Below are positions 62,431 to 64,000 of a DNA stretch of 64,000 nucleotides, in pieces. Positions within the stretch are counted from its first letter, which is position 1, and each line of letters begins with the position of its first letter. Source of the DNA: Rhodopirellula baltica SH 1 (lineage in GTDB: Bacteria > Planctomycetota > Planctomycetia > Pirellulales > Pirellulaceae). The notes below the pieces were generated by a model. It was not told the DNA's origin. It was given only the letters and a program-made list of their open reading frames with translations, and did not search any database. A program made the translations under genes and the position numbers. The DNA is taken from positions 2,666,001 through 2,730,000 of the forward strand of contig NC_005027.1 in NCBI RefSeq assembly GCF_000196115.1, in the 5' to 3' direction.

Positions 62431-63444
62431 CTACGGGTCCGTTGGCGATCGTGGAACGATCCAAATGTTGCGGAACCGATTGGGATTGCCGTGGTTTTGA
62501 AGGTAGATCGGTCCTTCGCCCACCTCGGGTCGCGGCCCCGCCGGACCGCCGCCGGTTCCGCTGGGCAATTCAACTTGATCGTGAAGCAAGACCCCATTTT
62601 GGGTCACCGAGATGACCGCGGGCGTGACTTTCTTTCCGTTCTCAAATCTCGCCGCGGTGAACTCAATTTCCATGCTCTGCCACGACAACGGCGGCAAGCA
62701 GACATTCCAATCGGCTTCGCGAATTCCGTAGATGCTTCCGCACCAAGTGTTGACGGGTTTCAATATGTCCATGTCTTGCCAGGCCCGAGGATCGGGATCC
62801 AAACCGAAGTTGTCCGATATCTGGACTTCATAAGCCCCTACCGCAAAGACGCCACTGTTGCCGCGATGTGGATGGCTGATCGGTGGCTCGGGTTTCAAAG
62901 GGATCATGAACTCGAGGTAGAGCCGAAAGTCCCGGAACGTGTCCTTGGTTCGCGCCCCGGCTTTGAGAACGCCATCCTCAATCTTGCCATTCTGCCACGC
63001 CTGAGTGTTGCTGCCATCGAACAACACAATCGCGTCGGCCGGTGGCTTCTTTCCAACGACCGCTGCACTGCGATCAACCTTTTGCCAGCCCGCGACACGC
63101 GACTCGATCCCTTCGCGATCCAACCACTCGTGCACAATCGGTTTGCCAATCCATCCGGTGCCGGGGAACCCACCATCGTAAATGGAAACGTAGAAACGAC
63201 CTTCGGATGGCGTGACCTGCATCGCCCGATCGTCTTGGACAAATTCACCCACAAAATCAAAACCATCCCATTCCATTGAGGCCTTGGCAGCGTCTGTCCA
63301 AACAGCAGCATCGGGGTACGGCTGAATCTTGGGTTTGCTTTGGGACGGGTGGTCCTCCGCCGATATCCCCAATCCGGAGCCGCAAATAATCCAGGCGCAC
63401 ACGATGTAGCGGACGTTGGGCAGCAGAGAACGATTCAAAAACAT
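62431..63444 (-). CDS. Exported DUF1080 protein (3-keto-disaccharide hydrolase family)
   Basis: 337 residues from the ATG at 63444, followed by MFLNRSLLPNVRYIVCAWII, a signal peptide. The DUF1080 domain (about 140-330) has AIVLFDGSNTQAWQNG, FRLYLEFMIPLKPEPP, RGNSGVFAVGAYEVQISDNF, MEIEFTAARFENGKKV and EGPIYLQNHGNPNRFRNIWI. Family members bind or cleave 3-keto-glycosides in partnership with Gfo/Idh oxidoreductases, and such a gene lies directly upstream. Probable cluster mates in oxidative glycan breakdown. Confidence 0.92.
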   Translation of the reverse strand: MFLNRSLLPNVRYIVCAWIICGSGLGISAEDHPSQSKPKIQPYPDAAVWTDAAKASMEWDGFDFVGEFVQDDRAMQVTPSEGRFYVSIYDGGFPGTGWIGKPIVHEWLDREGIESRVAGWQKVDRSAAVVGKKPPADAIVLFDGSNTQAWQNGKIEDGVLKAGARTKDTFRDFRLYLEFMIPLKPEPPISHPHRGNSGVFAVGAYEVQISDNFGLDPDPRAWQDMDILKPVNTWCGSIYGIREADWNVCLPPLSWQSMEIEFTAARFENGKKVTPAVISVTQNGVLLHDQVELPSGTGGGPAGPRPEVGEGPIYLQNHGNPNRFRNIWIVPRSPTDP

Positions 63445-63518
63445 GGGTGAGATAACTGGGTCGGTGGAGAAACGCGTCGAAGGATATCGACTGGGCCAAA
63501 ACGAAACGGCACGAGGAA

Positions 63519-64000
63519 TCACATTTCGATTTCGTAGCCGGCTCGGTATGGTCGTTTCATCATCGCAGCGGCCTGTTCATCCCCCACGACACTTTCGGTT
63601 GCTTGATCCCACTCGACCTTGCGTCCCAACCGGCAACAGATACCGGCCAAGTGGCACACGTTGAGCATTTTCATGTGAGAATGCACGTCGGAAATCGGCA
63701 GCACTCGATTGTCGATCGCGTGCATGAAATTGGCCCAGTGTGCTGGACGATCGTTTCCTTCCATTGGCATCCCGCGATAGATTCTGGCAATCGCGTCTTC
63801 GGCCAGCGGGTTCGTCTTCAAATCCTCGACGGGTTTGCCAACCAGCTTGCCACGATTGACGAAGATTCGGCCGCGTTCGCCTTCAAACAAGATTCCGTTG
63901 TCAACGTCGTGGCGAATGTTCATCTCAACATCGCCATCCGCAAACGCCACCTTCAGATCGAACGCTCGCGCCGTGTTGTAGCGATTGTTTTGCAGCGGCA
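63519..64000 (-). CDS. Gfo/Idh/MocA-family oxidoreductase, 5' part beyond the window
   Basis: The reverse frame is open to the right edge. Visible C-terminal residues include AFDLKVAFADGDVEMNIRHD, GILFEGERGRIFVNRGKLVG, NFMHAIDNRVLPISDVHSHM and NVCHLAGICCRLGRKVEWD. This is the substrate domain of planctomycete Gfo/Idh proteins. The NAD-binding half lies outside. Such enzymes oxidise a sugar hydroxyl, often to a 3-keto sugar, which would suit the DUF1080 protein that follows 74 bases on. Substrate unknown. Confidence 0.9.
   Translation of the reverse strand, partial: PLQNNRYNTARAFDLKVAFADGDVEMNIRHDVDNGILFEGERGRIFVNRGKLVGKPVEDLKTNPLAEDAIARIYRGMPMEGNDRPAHWANFMHAIDNRVLPISDVHSHMKMLNVCHLAGICCRLGRKVEWDQATESVVGDEQAAAMMKRPYRAGYEIEM

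Overview
The window looks like chromosomal DNA of a marine planctomycete of the Pirellulaceae, most like Rhodopirellula (an inference from content, not from a database search). The signs are four families typical of that group: several exported sulfatases with the CxPxR maturation motif, a DUF1501 / DUF1549-DUF1553 / WD40-cytochrome c operon, a PEP-CTERM protein, and a small exported protein rich in paired cysteines. Intergenic palindromic repeats are frequent. No rRNA, tRNA, CRISPR array, transposase or phage gene was recognised.

Layout. 0-8 kb is mainly housekeeping: proS (partial) and carA overlapping by ATGA, a small unknown protein, a half-size DMT-like membrane protein, the GTPase YchF, an OprP-like porin, then queA on the other strand. 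8-9.8 kb holds a sulfatase. 10-18.3 kb is a sugar block: amylosucrase, a sucrose-phosphate synthase with its own phosphatase domain, and a PfkB sugar kinase on the minus strand. Divergent from them is one very long gene that fuses a sucrose-phosphate phosphatase to a maltooligosyltrehalose trehalohydrolase (TreZ-like GH13). Together they could make sucrose, turn it into alpha-glucan, recycle the fructose and trim the glucan. 18-24 kb has a double-parvulin peptidyl-prolyl isomerase with a strong terminator and several small exported or cytosolic proteins. 24-28 kb has a coiled-coil protein, a DUF6384 protein and a divergent TelA-like protein. 28-35 kb has tag, two tandem paralogous membrane proteins, a DUF952 protein, the Cys-rich exported protein, an M41-like peptidase, an esterase, hlyIII and a PEP-CTERM trypsin-like protein. 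36-42.7 kb is the planctomycete operon DUF1501 > DUF1549/DUF1553 > WD40-cytochrome. 43-49 kb has a GH5 glycanase, a SWIM-SNF2 helicase and a metallophosphoesterase. 49-49.8 kb is an 800-base repeat tract. 50-57 kb has a Tat-exported unknown, a PQQ-propeller protein, and an AraC / DapA-like / DadA-like set that looks like 4-hydroxyproline degradation. 57-64 kb is a minus-strand polysaccharide cluster: Gfo/Idh oxidoreductase (partial), DUF1080 protein, a LamG-like protein, a sulfatase, and a sulfatase fused to a GH43-like propeller.

The most notable points are the SPP-TreZ fusion inside a sucrose/alpha-glucan block, two genes of the sulfatase cluster that are each cut by one in-frame stop (TAG at 58076-58078, TAA at 61882-61884) with coding clearly continuing after it, and several families of nested inverted repeats shared between distant intergenic regions. 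Start positions marked as chosen here were picked from signal peptides, ribosome binding sites and gene overlaps. All functions are read from motifs and family knowledge only.
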